From assembly GCA_029251525.1 (NCBI GenBank), contig JAQXDE010000007.1, positions 62,001 through 126,000 on the forward strand: DNA of 64,000 bases. Direction: 5' to 3'. The stretch comes from Saprospiraceae bacterium. GTDB taxonomy: Bacteria; Bacteroidota; Bacteroidia; Chitinophagales; Saprospiraceae. The notes under the pieces were generated by a model that saw only the letters and a list, made by a program, of their open reading frames with translations, did no database searches and had not been told where the DNA came from. The stretch's first letter is position 1. Every line of letters starts with the position of its first letter. Position numbers and translations under genes: made by a program. This document shows positions 44,282-53,969 of the stretch, in pieces.

Positions 44282-44289
44282 CAAAATTA
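44282..44289 (-). promoter_or_regulatory. Candidate minus-7 element for accA
   Basis: On the minus strand it reads TAATTTTG, 84 bases upstream of the accA ATG. No minus-33 TTG is found at the right distance, so the call is weak. Confidence 0.35.
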
Positions 44290-44349
44290 CTAATATGCTC
44301 GATTGAATGGAAGGATTTGAATTTTTTTTTTAAAAAAAATCAAAAGGAA

Positions 44350-44380
44350 TTGCATAATTCAAAAAGGAATTATACTTTTG
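44350..44380 (+). promoter_or_regulatory. Promoter of tRNA-Asp
   Basis: TTG at 44350-44352 and TACTTTTG at 44373-44380 are separated by 20 bases, a good match to the Bacteroidota promoter pattern, 38 bases before the tRNA. Confidence 0.75.
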
Positions 44381-44418
44381 CAATCGCTAAATAACAAACG
44401 CGTTATTTATTCTCTTTA

Positions 44419-44492
44419 GGTCTGGTAGTTCAGTTGGTTAGAATACCTGCCTGTCACGCAGGGGGTCGCGGGTTCGAGTCCCGTCCAGACCG
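44419..44492 (+). tRNA. tRNA-Asp (GTC)
   Basis: A 74-base cloverleaf: acceptor arms GGTCTGG and CCAGACC with discriminator G; D-loop AGTTCAGTTGGTTAGAAT; anticodon stem-loop CCTGCCTGTCACGCAGG with anticodon GTC; T-loop GGGTTCGAGTCCC. The 3' CCA is not encoded. It is a single tRNA with its own promoter and terminator. Confidence 0.97.
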
Positions 44493-44493
44493 C

Positions 44494-44528
44494 AAAAAAG
44501 CTCAACACTTAAGTGTTGGGCTTTTTTT
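44494..44528 (+). terminator. Intrinsic terminator of tRNA-Asp
   Basis: GCTCAACACTT pairs with AAGTGTTGGGC (one wobble), flanked by A-run and T-run, directly after the tRNA. Confidence 0.93.
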
Positions 44529-44604
44529 ATACCTTAAACTAAAATACTTAAAGAAAAGAGAGCAATAATAATTTTTTACTCCCTTTCCCCTGAGCGTTTT
44601 AATA

Positions 44605-47600
44605 TTAATCTACTAGTATTGCTCCTACTCCAGCTTCCCACAACAATTTATTAAAAGAGATGACATCTTTTTCCATAATTTTTTTCGCTTTTAGTTGAAA
44701 AGCACCCCATTGTGTATCGAGCTCCCTTTTTCTATCCAAGACCGGGTTAATCACCTTTGGAATTCCACTTTCAGTTTGGTTGATAAGGAAAAGATAATTG
44801 GCCGTTAATTTATTTGGAAAATTTTCTACATCATCATAAGCTTTTGATTTTCGCTGAACCATATCTTCATCCCAATCCACCATACTATTAACTAAAGTTT
44901 TTCCTTCCGAGTGTATTTTAGAATATTGATCCGTTTTCGGCAAACGTTTTAAAATGGTATTCAACTGATTTTTATAATCATAAATCGTATTGATCGAACG
45001 ATGCATTTCGTCAATCGTTTTTGTCATTGTCGTCATCAATTCAGAATACTCTTGATAAGTAACCGTACTAGTTGGATACATTGGATTAGCTAAAACTTCA
45101 AAAGAAGTGCTAGATTCTTTATCTCCCATTTTTAAAGTTGCAGTATATACCCCTGGACTAACTTTGTGGCCTCGGTAATTTCCTTCGATGTAAACATCAG
45201 GGACACCTAATCGATTTGAATGTTTCATATCCCAAACGAATCGATTCAGTCCGTTTGACTTTGACAATGTTGGTTCTGGCGGAGGACCTCCCGCCCATCG
45301 TCGATAAGTGCTGTCTTTTACCGAACTAAGATTTCGAACTATTTGACCTCTGGCATCTTTTATTTTTAAAGTGATTGGCGCTTTAATCTTTGTTGATGGT
45401 AAATTATAATAGATCACAACCCCATTCGCAGGGTTGACTCCTCGTAATACATTCGTTCCTGTAATTGAAGGCGAAGAACTATTCAACTCACTTCCACCAT
45501 TAAGCAGCATGGTATTCTCAGGTTGGAATAATTTTAGAGATTTATTCTTCTTTGAATATTGCCTTAATAAACTAATGTCGTCCAAAATCCAAAAAGATCT
45601 CCCAGAAGTTGCTACAACCAAATCGTCATGTCGAATAATTAAATCAGTAATTGGACAAATTGGCAAATTTAATTGGAAGGGTTGCCATTGTTTTCCTCCA
45701 TTCCAAGAAATATAAATTCCAGTTTCTGTTCCTGCAAAAAGTAAATCTTTTTGTTTTTCATCTTCTCGAACTACCCTTGTAAAAGCGCCATGAGGTATTC
45801 CTTTTGAAATATTCGTCCAAGTCTTTCCATAATTAGTAGTTTTAAAAAGTGCAGGAGCATGGTCATTAAATTTATATCGAGTGGTTGCAATGTAAGCTGT
45901 TGCAGGATCGTGTGGAGAAACGTCAATTGCATTCACTAAACACTCCTCTAAACCTTCAGGTGTCACATTACTCCAATTATCCCCACCATCTTTTGTCAAT
46001 TGAACAAATCCATCATCAGTACCGACCCAAATGACTCCTTTTTCATGCGGAGATTCTACAACATAACTAAGTGTTCCATAGTTTTCAGCACCTACCGCTT
46101 CGTTAGTGTATGGTCCTCCACCCTTACCTTGTTTTTCAATTTCGTTCTTTGTCAAATCAGGAGAAACCTTTTCCCATGTTGTTCCCATATTACGAGTTCT
46201 CAATAAATATTGAGCACCATGATAAAAGGTATTTGGTTCGTGTTTTGACCAAATAATTGGCGCATTCCAGTTATAACGATATCGCATATTTTTAGCGTCT
46301 CTTCCTAAATATTGAATCGGAGCAGCCATAATATTGGTTCCAGCTTTAGCATCAGTATCAAGGACTTCTATTGTACCTAAATAACTACCACCTAATACAT
46401 ATTTTGGGTTGTCAGGATCAAAGGCAAGGAATGCACTTTCACCTCCTGCTGAAGCTGACCAACTTTGAGGATAAATTCCCCAGTTTCCAATTTCTCGATG
46501 AGCAATTCTTATTGACGAATTATCTTGTTGACCACCATAAACTCGATAGGGAAAAACATTATCTACATTCACTCGATAAAATTGAGCTGTTGACATATTA
46601 TTTTGAGAAGACCAACTTTTACCTCGATTAAAACTTATGGCTGCACCTCCATCATTTGCAATGCAAAGATTTTTAGGATTATCCTCATTAATCCATAAAT
46701 CATGATAATCACCATGTGTTCCTGAAAGTGTTTCCCATGTCTTTCCGCCATCAATTGATCGCAAAGCAGGTGCACTAAGAACATAAACCATATTTTCATT
46801 TTGCGGATCAGCAAATACCTCAGTATAATACCATGCTCTTTGAATAAGTCGATGATCTTTGCTGATTCTATTCCAATTTTTTCCACCATTTTGAGAGACA
46901 AAAAGACCCCCTAGCTCTCGATCAGAATCACTTTCTACCAAAGCATAAACTTTATCAGGGTTACTTTGACAGACAGATACTGCCATTTTTCCTAATTCTT
47001 TTGGTAAACCATTTTGTACTATTTTCCAAGTATCACCTCCATCAACAGACTTATATAATCCACTTCCTGAACCACCACTAATTACTTTCCAAGGCTTGCG
47101 ACCATGTTCCCACATTGCTGCATACATTATCAAAGGATTGTTTTGATCCATTGTAATATCTGCACAACCAGTGTGCTCATTAACATAAAGTGTATTTTTC
47201 CAAGTCTTTCCGCCATCAGTACTTTTATAAAATCCTCGCTCTTTTGTTTTTCCGTAAAGTGCACCTTGTGCAGCGACGTAAACTGTATTTGGATCTTTAG
47301 GATGAATAATAATACCTGCAATGTGTTGCGTTAAATCTAATCCAATTTTTGTCCAAGTCTTTCCAGCATCAGTTGATTTATAAACGCCATCTCCATGATG
47401 AGTCATCACACCACGAGGAGCATGTTCTCCCATTCCGCAATAAATAATATTAGGATTACTTTTAGCAACAGTAACGGCTCCGACTGATCCAGTTTGAAAA
47501 TAACCATCCGAGATATTTTTCCAATGTTGACCGGCATCTTCTGTTTTCCAAAGTCCGCCCCCAGTTGTACCCATATAGTAAGTTAAAATATCATCTTTCA

Positions 47601-47769
47601 CACCACAAGAGGTTACCGAACGTCCTCCTCGAAAAGGACCAATATTTCGATATTTTACTGGCTTAAAATAAGAGTTAGCCTCAAAAGATTTATTTGTTGA
47701 TTTTGATTCCTGACCAAATAAACTAATGGTAAATAATAATAAAATAAAAGTAAACAAGTGATTTTTCAT
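44605..47769 (-). CDS. Large secreted sortilin/BNR-type beta-propeller protein (paralogue)
   Basis: A 1054-residue exported protein (signal peptide about 1-19, ending LFGQ), clearly homologous to the protein at 16363-19356 along its length. Shared blocks include GPFRGGR with [11 protein letters not shown], the Asp boxes [24 protein letters not shown] and QNGGKNW, and GRSFWILDD at the end of the propeller. The C-terminal 300 residues hold an Ig-like part ([14 protein letters not shown], beta strands) and a helical segment. No type IX sorting domain is visible. Both paralogues lie alone, without SusCD or peptidase neighbours. Ligand unknown. Confidence 0.88.
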   Translation of the reverse strand: MKNHLFTFILLLFTISLFGQESKSTNKSFEANSYFKPVKYRNIGPFRGGRSVTSCGVKDDILTYYMGTTGGGLWKTEDAGQHWKNISDGYFQTGSVGAVTVAKSNPNIIYCGMGEHAPRGVMTHHGDGVYKSTDAGKTWTKIGLDLTQHIAGIIIHPKDPNTVYVAAQGALYGKTKERGFYKSTDGGKTWKNTLYVNEHTGCADITMDQNNPLIMYAAMWEHGRKPWKVISGGSGSGLYKSVDGGDTWKIVQNGLPKELGKMAVSVCQSNPDKVYALVESDSDRELGGLFVSQNGGKNWNRISKDHRLIQRAWYYTEVFADPQNENMVYVLSAPALRSIDGGKTWETLSGTHGDYHDLWINEDNPKNLCIANDGGAAISFNRGKSWSSQNNMSTAQFYRVNVDNVFPYRVYGGQQDNSSIRIAHREIGNWGIYPQSWSASAGGESAFLAFDPDNPKYVLGGSYLGTIEVLDTDAKAGTNIMAAPIQYLGRDAKNMRYRYNWNAPIIWSKHEPNTFYHGAQYLLRTRNMGTTWEKVSPDLTKNEIEKQGKGGGPYTNEAVGAENYGTLSYVVESPHEKGVIWVGTDDGFVQLTKDGGDNWSNVTPEGLEECLVNAIDVSPHDPATAYIATTRYKFNDHAPALFKTTNYGKTWTNISKGIPHGAFTRVVREDEKQKDLLFAGTETGIYISWNGGKQWQPFQLNLPICPITDLIIRHDDLVVATSGRSFWILDDISLLRQYSKKNKSLKLFQPENTMLLNGGSELNSSSPSITGTNVLRGVNPANGVVIYYNLPSTKIKAPITLKIKDARGQIVRNLSSVKDSTYRRWAGGPPPEPTLSKSNGLNRFVWDMKHSNRLGVPDVYIEGNYRGHKVSPGVYTATLKMGDKESSTSFEVLANPMYPTSTVTYQEYSELMTTMTKTIDEMHRSINTIYDYKNQLNTILKRLPKTDQYSKIHSEGKTLVNSMVDWDEDMVQRKSKAYDDVENFPNKLTANYLFLINQTESGIPKVINPVLDRKRELDTQWGAFQLKAKKIMEKDVISFNKLLWEAGVGAILVD

Positions 47770-47961
47770 ATTAAGCGTTTTTGATTTGAATGTTAAATAT
47801 AAAATTTCTATTTGTATTTAATAAAGGGAAAAGAAGTCAACGCAATAAAGATTCTCCTTTTTTTAATCGTTTACTAAATTTCAGAAATAATACCTCTCCT
47901 TTAAAAATAATGAGTCCTCTTAAATCAATTATTCTGACCTCTTCTTTGGAATACAAAAAAG

Positions 47962-47998
47962 AAAAACCCCACTCTAATTTTCAGAATGAGGGTTTTTT
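47962..47998 (-). terminator. Intrinsic terminator after clpB
   Basis: AAAAACCCCACTCT pairs with AGAATGAGGGTTTTT with one bulge or mismatch. It lies 48 bases after the clpB stop; the A-run on the plus strand becomes the U-tract on the minus strand. Confidence 0.8.
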
Positions 47999-48045
47999 AA
48001 AAATGTCTTCAATAATTTAGTTACAAATATAATACTCTTTGGAGT

Positions 48046-50823
48046 TTAGTTATTTTTCGCATTTAAATCAGCATTCCCATTCTTTTCATTGGCTTTCCTT
48101 ACCGCATCTTCCACCTCCTTAGTTGCCTTTTTTAAATCTTCTAACCGCTTCGTTTTGTCCGCTCTTTCTACAACAGGTTTTGCTGCACCATTCGATTTTG
48201 GTTTATCTGAAGAGCCAGAGGGTTTATTTTCAAAAGTCAAACCTTTCGCATCAGTATCTATATAAATAGTATCACCCCCATCAAAATCGCCTGACAAAAC
48301 ATGCTTAGAAAGCTCGTTCAATACTTCTTTTTGTAAAACCCTTTTCAAGGGTCGAGCACCAAATTGCGGATCGTAACCCAAATCTGCTAAAAGATCTTTT
48401 GCATTATCAGTCAACTCTAAAGCCATTCCTTGTTTTGCTAACATCCTCCTAGTTTTCTTCAATAACAATTCTAAGATTTGTTTAATTTCATCTTTTGTTA
48501 ATGGCAAGAACATAATCTTATCGTCAATCCGATTCAAGAACTCAGGACGTAAATTCTCTTTCAATGCTTCGAAAACTTCTAACTTCGTTGTCTCTAAGAT
48601 ATCTGCTCTATGTTTTTCTCCAACAGAAGCTAAATCCTCGAAGTTTTCCAAAATAACCTCTGCTCCCATATTTGAAGTCATGATGATAATCGTATTGGTG
48701 AAATTCGCAACTCGACCCCGACTATCTGTCAATCGACCATCATCTAATACTTGCAGTAATATATTAAAAGTATCAGGGTGCGCTTTCTCTATTTCATCTA
48801 ATAAAACAATCGAATAAGGTTTTCTTCGAACTGCTTCTGTCAATTGTCCACCTTCATCATATCCAACATATCCCGGAGGTGCTCCTACCAATCGACTTAC
48901 AGAATGTCTTTCTTGATATTCACTCATATCTATTCTAGTAATCGCTTTATCATCGTCAAATAAAACATCCGCTAATGATTTTGCTAACTCTGTTTTCCCT
49001 ACACCTGTAGGTCCAAGAAAAATAAATGAACCTATCGGGCGATTTGCATCTTGCAATCCTGAACGACTTCGACGCACCGCATCACTAACAGCCACAACAG
49101 CCTCATGTTGTCCAATCAAACGTTGACCAATTTCTACTTCGAGGTTGAGGAGTTTATCTTTTTCACTTTGCAACATTTTGGAAACCGGAATTCCAGTCCA
49201 CCTTGCCACAACTTCTGCAATGTCGTTAGCATTTACCTCTTCATTAGTAAATCTGTTTTCTTCAGGCAATTTATCCAACTTTTCTTCTGCTACCTTTAAC
49301 ATCACTTCTTTCTCTTTGATTTGACCGTAACGTATTTTAGCTACTGTTTCAAAATCACTTTCTCGTTCTGCTTTTGCGGCTTGTTGTTCTAATTCTTCAA
49401 TCGTTTTTTTGATACCTTGAATAGTATCAACGATTTCTTTTTCATTTTGCCAAGCAGCAGTAATTCCATCTAGTTTTTCTTTAGCATCTGCAATTTGCTT
49501 GTTGATTTTATCAAGTTTCTTTTTATTGCCTTCCCGTTTAATTGCTTCGCGTTCAATTTCTAATTGACGAACTTTTCGGTCTTGCTCATCAACCTCATCT
49601 GGTTTAGAATCCAATTCCAAACGTAATTTTGCACCTGCCTCATCAATCAAATCAATCGCTTTATCTGGCAAACTTCGATCAGCAATATATCTCGATGACA
49701 ATTCTGCAGCAGCAATCAATGCTTCATCTAAAATATCGACTTTATGATACACCTCATATCGCTCTTGTAAACCTCGAAGAATCGAGATTGTATCTTCCAC
49801 GCTTGGTTCATCAATCAAAACTGTTTGAAATCGACGAACTAAAGCTTTGTCTTTTTCAAAATATTTTTGATATTCATCCAGTGTAGTTGCACCAATAGTT
49901 CGCAAATCGCCACGAGCCAAAGCGGGTTTTAAAATATTTGCAGCATCCATTGCTCCACCTCCACCTCCAGCACCAATCAATGTGTGAATTTCATCAATGA
50001 ATAAAATTATCTCTCCTTCCGAATCCGTTACTTCTTTAATTACTCCTTTCAACCTTTCCTCAAATTCTCCTTTAAATTTTGCACCTGCTATCAAAGCTGC
50101 AATATCCAAAACGAACAATCTTTTGGATTGTAAATTTTCAGGGACATCCTTGTTAACTATCCGCCAAGCAATACCTTCTACTATGGCTGTTTTACCAACA
50201 CCAGCTTCTCCTATCAAAATTGGATTATTCTTTTTTCGTCGAGAAAGAATATGCAAAACTCTTCTGATTTCCTCATCACGGCCAACAATCGGATCTAGTT
50301 TCCCACTTTCAGCACGTTCGTTTAAATTGATCCCAAACTTTTCTAAAGCATTATATTGTGTATCTGTATTTTGGTCAGTTACCGTTCTTCCTTTTCGTAA
50401 TTCTCCGATAGCAACTTTCATTTCTTTGACCGTTGCACCCAATTCTTTTAACAACATTGCTCCTTTGTCTTTCCCTTGAATTAAAGCAAGCAAAATCATC
50501 TCTATCGAAATAAATTCATCACCAAACTCCTTCAACATTTTTTTTGCACGACTCAGAGCTTTATTTGCATCGTTAGTCAAATATTGTTTTTCGCCACCTT
50601 CCACTTTTGGATAGGTCTTAATCATCTCGTCCAATCGTAATTGAAGTGTGGGAACATTTAAACCCATTTTTTGTAATAAAAATTTTGGAACGTTTTCATC
50701 TGTAACTAATATACCTTTGATGAGGTGTGGCGTGTCGACCATCTGTTGATCATGACCTCCAGCAATTTGTTGGGCTTTTAGAATACATTCTTGAGATTTT
50801 ATTGTGAAATTATCGTATGTCAT
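48046..50823 (-). CDS. clpB: Disaggregase ClpB
   Basis: A Hsp100 AAA+ machine that, with DnaK, pulls proteins out of aggregates. The N domain (1-145) precedes AAA-1 with Walker A GEAGVGKTAIVEG, the coiled-coil M domain (about 405-520), and AAA-2 with GPTGVGKTELAKSLADVLF and sensor regions. The last 60 residues (from about 865) are a charged, low-complexity extension rich in Lys, Asp and Asn that most ClpB proteins lack. Length is 925 against about 860. It is a single-gene unit ending at a terminator. No CIRCE element or sigma-32-like site was recognised upstream. Confidence 0.96.
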   Translation of the reverse strand: MTYDNFTIKSQECILKAQQIAGGHDQQMVDTPHLIKGILVTDENVPKFLLQKMGLNVPTLQLRLDEMIKTYPKVEGGEKQYLTNDANKALSRAKKMLKEFGDEFISIEMILLALIQGKDKGAMLLKELGATVKEMKVAIGELRKGRTVTDQNTDTQYNALEKFGINLNERAESGKLDPIVGRDEEIRRVLHILSRRKKNNPILIGEAGVGKTAIVEGIAWRIVNKDVPENLQSKRLFVLDIAALIAGAKFKGEFEERLKGVIKEVTDSEGEIILFIDEIHTLIGAGGGGGAMDAANILKPALARGDLRTIGATTLDEYQKYFEKDKALVRRFQTVLIDEPSVEDTISILRGLQERYEVYHKVDILDEALIAAAELSSRYIADRSLPDKAIDLIDEAGAKLRLELDSKPDEVDEQDRKVRQLEIEREAIKREGNKKKLDKINKQIADAKEKLDGITAAWQNEKEIVDTIQGIKKTIEELEQQAAKAERESDFETVAKIRYGQIKEKEVMLKVAEEKLDKLPEENRFTNEEVNANDIAEVVARWTGIPVSKMLQSEKDKLLNLEVEIGQRLIGQHEAVVAVSDAVRRSRSGLQDANRPIGSFIFLGPTGVGKTELAKSLADVLFDDDKAITRIDMSEYQERHSVSRLVGAPPGYVGYDEGGQLTEAVRRKPYSIVLLDEIEKAHPDTFNILLQVLDDGRLTDSRGRVANFTNTIIIMTSNMGAEVILENFEDLASVGEKHRADILETTKLEVFEALKENLRPEFLNRIDDKIMFLPLTKDEIKQILELLLKKTRRMLAKQGMALELTDNAKDLLADLGYDPQFGARPLKRVLQKEVLNELSKHVLSGDFDGGDTIYIDTDAKGLTFENKPSGSSDKPKSNGAAKPVVERADKTKRLEDLKKATKEVEDAVRKANEKNGNADLNAKNN

Positions 50824-51237
50824 TTTATATAGTTTTTATTGTCTTTATTATTTTAGGTCGCTTCTCTTTGAGAGTAAGACTACTAATTCACAATTTAAAC
50901 ATCAAATCCATAACCAAAGCAAAAAAATCTACAGAATTCTGAAATTATGTCCTGAACGCAAAAAAACCAAGACTTTTTGTCATTGAATTATAGAATCATA
51001 ATGCTAAAAAGACGCAATAAAATAAATAAGAGAGGAAGAGAACATTTGAAGTATCAAATATTTAATATAAAAAAGAACTTATTCAATTAGAATAGATAAA
51101 GATGAGATTATGATTTAAAAACACTTCATGTGTGTTTTAATCCATTATTTCTTTGAACACTAGTAAAATATACAAACCCGCTCTTTTTTCAATAAAAGGA
51201 GCGGGTCTATTTTTTAAAACAACTTAAAGCTTAAATA
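50824..51237. other. Spacer upstream of clpB with no clear gene
   Basis: Apart from the terminator at 51176-51206 and a small hairpin at 51117-51137 (AAAACAC/GTGTTTT), nothing convincing is seen. A 29-codon basic frame at 51001-51090 is not supported by other evidence. Confidence 0.5.
51176..51206 (-). terminator. Terminator of the 41-residue membrane peptide gene
   Basis: ACCCGCTC pairs perfectly with GAGCGGGT around a 15-base loop, 32 bases past the stop at 51238. A T-run is stronger on the plus strand, so it may work both ways. Confidence 0.65.
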
Positions 51238-51363
51238 CTAAAATTCAAGGGCGAAATTTGAATAATATACAGAAGCCCAAAGTAAAATAAAAAGGAAAAA
51301 CCCGATAAAGAAATACATCATACAGTATCCTTTTTTTCCAGCATTTTCTATATGTCCTGACAT
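51238..51363 (-). CDS. 41-residue single-pass membrane peptide
   Basis: A short frame on the minus strand, MSGHIENAGKKGYC followed by a hydrophobic helix (residues about 15-31, MMYFFIGFFLFILLWAS) and VYYSNFALEF. The N-terminus is polar and basic and the helix is of membrane-spanning length. Support comes from the natural amino-acid pattern, an ATG start, a hairpin terminator 32 bases downstream and the position in an otherwise empty spacer. A site resembling TTTCTTTGC on the minus strand about 40 bases upstream is a weak promoter candidate. Such peptides often attach to respiratory or transport complexes; no partner can be named. Confidence 0.6.
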   Translation of the reverse strand: MSGHIENAGKKGYCMMYFFIGFFLFILLWASVYYSNFALEF

Positions 51364-51392
51364 TGTTTTATTATTTTTTAGTTTGGAAATTT

Positions 51393-51400
51393 TACCTTTG
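51393..51400 (+). promoter_or_regulatory. Candidate minus-7 element
   Basis: TACCTTTG fits TAnnTTTG, 48 bases before the ATG of the proline-racemase family gene; no TTG at the right minus-33 distance. Confidence 0.45.
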
Positions 51401-51448
51401 AAAGTGCAAAGAAAAACATTTTTTATTTAACATCAAAGATTTTAATCT

Positions 51449-52507
51449 ATGCCTTCTTTTTTAGATAAATTACAAACAAGTCACACTTTCGAACCTCCTA
51501 ACCATTGGTTCAAAATAAAAACAATTGATATGCATACTGGCGGTGAACCTTTGCGGGTCATTATTGATGGGTTTCCAGTATTAGAAGGTAGTTCTGTTCT
51601 CGAATATCGTAATTTTATCAAAAACAATTATGACCATTTGCGTCTGGCTTTAATGCATGAACCTCGTGGTCATGCTGATATGTATGGTTGTATTTTATTA
51701 CCTCCAAATGATAAAGAGGCCGACTTTGGAATTTTATTTTTACACAATGAGGGATACAGTACGATGTGCGGACATGCAATTATTGCCATCTCCAATTTGG
51801 CAATTAAAATGAAATGGGTAGAAGTTACGTCTCCTGAAACGCATATAAAAATTGATGCTCCATGTGGACGAATTAATTCTTTTGTAAAAATAAAAAATGG
51901 AAAAGTGGAAAGCGTTTATTTTCATTGTGTTCCTTCATTTGTCGTTGCACTAGACGAAGAAATTGAGGTAGAAGATTTGGGAAATATAAAATATGATTTG
52001 GCTTACGGAGGTGCATTTTATGCCTATGTAGATTCTGATAAATTAGGTATCCCTCTGGTCCCTGAAAATTATAGTTTACTTCTCCAAAAAGGAATGGCCA
52101 TCAAACGAGCAATAATGAATTCTGATATTAAAATCAAACATCCCTTTGAAGAAGACTTAAATTTCTTGTATGGAACTATTTTTATTGGCGGACCAGTTTC
52201 AGAAGGTTTAGACAGTCGGAACGTTTGCATTTTTGCCAACGGTGAAATGGATCGTAGTCCTACTGGTTCCGGTGTTTCAGGAAGAATGGCTATTCACTTT
52301 AAACGAAATGAAGTGGATTTTGGAGAAACAATGACTATTGAAAGTATTACTGGAAGTGTATTCAAAGGTTCAATTGTTCGCGAGGAAAAATATGGAAACT
52401 TCGATGCAGTAATTCCGCAAGTAGAAGGAACTGCTCACATTACTGGACAACATGAATTCCTGATTGATCCAGATGATCCTTTTAAATTTGGTTTTTTTTT
52501 AAGGTAA
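51449..52507 (+). CDS. Proline racemase family enzyme, probable trans-3-hydroxy-L-proline dehydratase
   Basis: A 352-residue cytosolic enzyme of the proline racemase fold. The first catalytic position is Cys107 in YSTMCGHAI. The second, Cys in racemases and 4-hydroxyproline epimerases, is Thr272 here (DRSPTGSGVSGRMA). The Cys/Thr pair is the hallmark of trans-3-hydroxy-L-proline dehydratase (as in the human enzyme L3HYPDH), which makes delta-1-pyrroline-2-carboxylate. The substrate-binding HTGGEPLRV and GSGVSG loops are intact. It stands alone, with no hydroxyproline-pathway partners or transporter adjacent; a free-living use of collagen-derived amino acids is possible. Confidence 0.83.
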   Translation: MPSFLDKLQTSHTFEPPNHWFKIKTIDMHTGGEPLRVIIDGFPVLEGSSVLEYRNFIKNNYDHLRLALMHEPRGHADMYGCILLPPNDKEADFGILFLHNEGYSTMCGHAIIAISNLAIKMKWVEVTSPETHIKIDAPCGRINSFVKIKNGKVESVYFHCVPSFVVALDEEIEVEDLGNIKYDLAYGGAFYAYVDSDKLGIPLVPENYSLLLQKGMAIKRAIMNSDIKIKHPFEEDLNFLYGTIFIGGPVSEGLDSRNVCIFANGEMDRSPTGSGVSGRMAIHFKRNEVDFGETMTIESITGSVFKGSIVREEKYGNFDAVIPQVEGTAHITGQHEFLIDPDDPFKFGFFLR

Positions 52508-52768
52508 AGAACAATCAATTTTACTATTAAGGTTACAATTCAATAATTAATTGAATTATTATTTTCTCCTTAAACAAAAATTGACAGCATGTAAAGTGAC
52601 ACGAACAAACCGAATAGCAAAAGCCAAAACTAATTACTTTTTTAACCTTCTCTTTTATTTCAAAAAATAAATTAGTAAAGTCCTACAAATCATTATTAGG
52701 TAAGATCATATATTCTTGATGGTATAATTTTTTTTACTAAAATTAGGTAAGTCGGTAGCAATAGTAAT

Positions 52769-53417
52769 TCAATTCCACCCGTTTTTTACCTCATTAAAAA
52801 AATAAACCATTTTATTCATATCAAGGTTCCCCTTAGTTCGGACTCCACTACACAAATCTAATCCATATGATTGATCAGTAGATATGGCTTCTACAACATT
52901 TTCAGGTCTCAAAACTCCTGCCAACCAACTTAGAATTTTAGATTTTCCAACAATGCTTTCACTGATTTTTCAATTGTGAATATTCCCCGTACCTCCGAGT
53001 ACTTTAACTTTCAAATTTGGATTACCAAAATCCAAAAGTAGCGCATCAACATCCGGCATAAGTTGCTCTGCTTTATCTATTGTATTATCATCTAAAACAT
53101 GTAATACTTCAACAATTTTCAAATTAGGCAAAAGTTTTTTAACCGAGCGTGCCCACCTTTTTCAATTTCATCGACAAGTTGAATCGTAGTTGTTCTCGTT
53201 TTTTGATAATGGTTATAAATTCCCTTTACTGTAGTTTCGCTTGTTAATAAAAAAAATTCCACAGGCTGGTTTGCTTCAGCTTAAACAATTTTTGAAATAA
53301 TTTCATTGGAAATAATTCCTAGTCCATTGGCATCAGGCCAACCAACCCCAAAGCACAAGCTCATACTTCAATTCTCATCTGAGTTTCTTCTATACTATTT
53401 ATGCAACAGATCTTCAC
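52769..53417 (-). pseudogene. Wrecked trpF-like gene (phosphoribosylanthranilate isomerase)
   Basis: On the minus strand the frame starts VKICCINSIEETQMRIEV, then TGA. It resumes in other frames as GWPDANGLGIISNEIISKIV, TAA, AEANQPVEFFLLTSETTVKG and TTIQLVDEIEK, shifts to KKLLPNLKIVEVLHVL and MPDVDALLLDFGNPNLKVK, LGGTGNIHN, TGA, and ends SWLAGVLRPENVVEAI, YGLDLCSGVRTKGNLD and a TGA. The VKIC start, the GGTG strand, LAGxLxPENV and DxCSGVR end match the TrpF barrel. Three stops and two frameshifts destroy it. No other tryptophan genes are in the window. Confidence 0.75.
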
Positions 53418-53498
53418 ATGAGTTTTTTCAAAAAAAAAATTTAGGTTCCAGCAAAAATAATTATTATTTTGAGTTTTAATTTGTAAAAAATAAGACCC

Positions 53499-53915
53499 AT
53501 GTTTGAAGAATACGATTTAGCGCAAAGGAAGTCAATCATCGCTTTACTTTTTAAATTAGCTAAATCAGATGACTCCGTTTCAAATATTGAAAAATTATAC
53601 TTGAGAGATATCGCCAATAGTATTGGTATAGATTCTCTCTCAATTGATGAAATCATCCAAAATCCAGAAGCATATCCATTGAAAGTCCCTCTAAATGAAA
53701 GAGAACGAATGACAATTTTATACTATCTTTTATTTATGATGCGAGTAGATGGACGAATTGAAAAAGGCGAAGAAAAATTAATTTATACCGCAAGTTTTCG
53801 TTTAGGTTTTAATGAGAAATTAACGGAAGATTTGATTGGGGTGATGAAAACATATTTGAATAAAGAAATACCCCCTGATCTAATGTTGACATTAGTTAAA
53901 AAGTATTTAAATTAG
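53499..53915 (+). CDS. TerB-like protein
   Basis: A 138-residue helical protein of the TerB (tellurite-resistance B-like) fold. Two half-repeats are visible: ALLFKLAKSDDSVSNIEKLY near the start and YYLLFMMRVDGRIEKGEEK in the middle, each with the acidic E/D positions that in TerB bind metal. No ter operon partner is nearby. TerB-like domains also occur as stand-alone stress proteins; the role is unknown. The stop is followed 30 bases later by the terminator-promoter composite of prfC. Confidence 0.8.
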   Translation: MFEEYDLAQRKSIIALLFKLAKSDDSVSNIEKLYLRDIANSIGIDSLSIDEIIQNPEAYPLKVPLNERERMTILYYLLFMMRVDGRIEKGEEKLIYTASFRLGFNEKLTEDLIGVMKTYLNKEIPPDLMLTLVKKYLN

Positions 53916-53938
53916 TGTTGATTATAAAAAAATTGAAA

Positions 53939-53969
53939 TTTGTTTAAAGCCGCTAAAGTTGTACTTTTG
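53939..53969 (+). promoter_or_regulatory. Strong promoter of prfC
   Basis: TTTG at 53939-53942, 19 bases, then TACTTTTG at 53962-53969: an almost ideal Bacteroidota promoter. The minus-7 element lies inside the terminator hairpin. Confidence 0.8.

Noticed and set aside
47790-48020. 76-codon plus-strand frame between the propeller gene and clpB
   Set aside because: It runs through the clpB terminator hairpin and has no promoter or family pattern.
49997-50479. 160-codon open frame antisense to clpB
   Set aside because: It mirrors conserved AAA-1 codons of clpB on the other strand; composition (Ser/Pro/Ile-rich) is that of an antisense shadow.
51001-51090. 29-codon frame encoding a very basic peptide upstream of a small hairpin
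   Set aside because: No promoter match, A-rich composition explains the Lys/Asn content, and no family pattern; too weak to call a gene.
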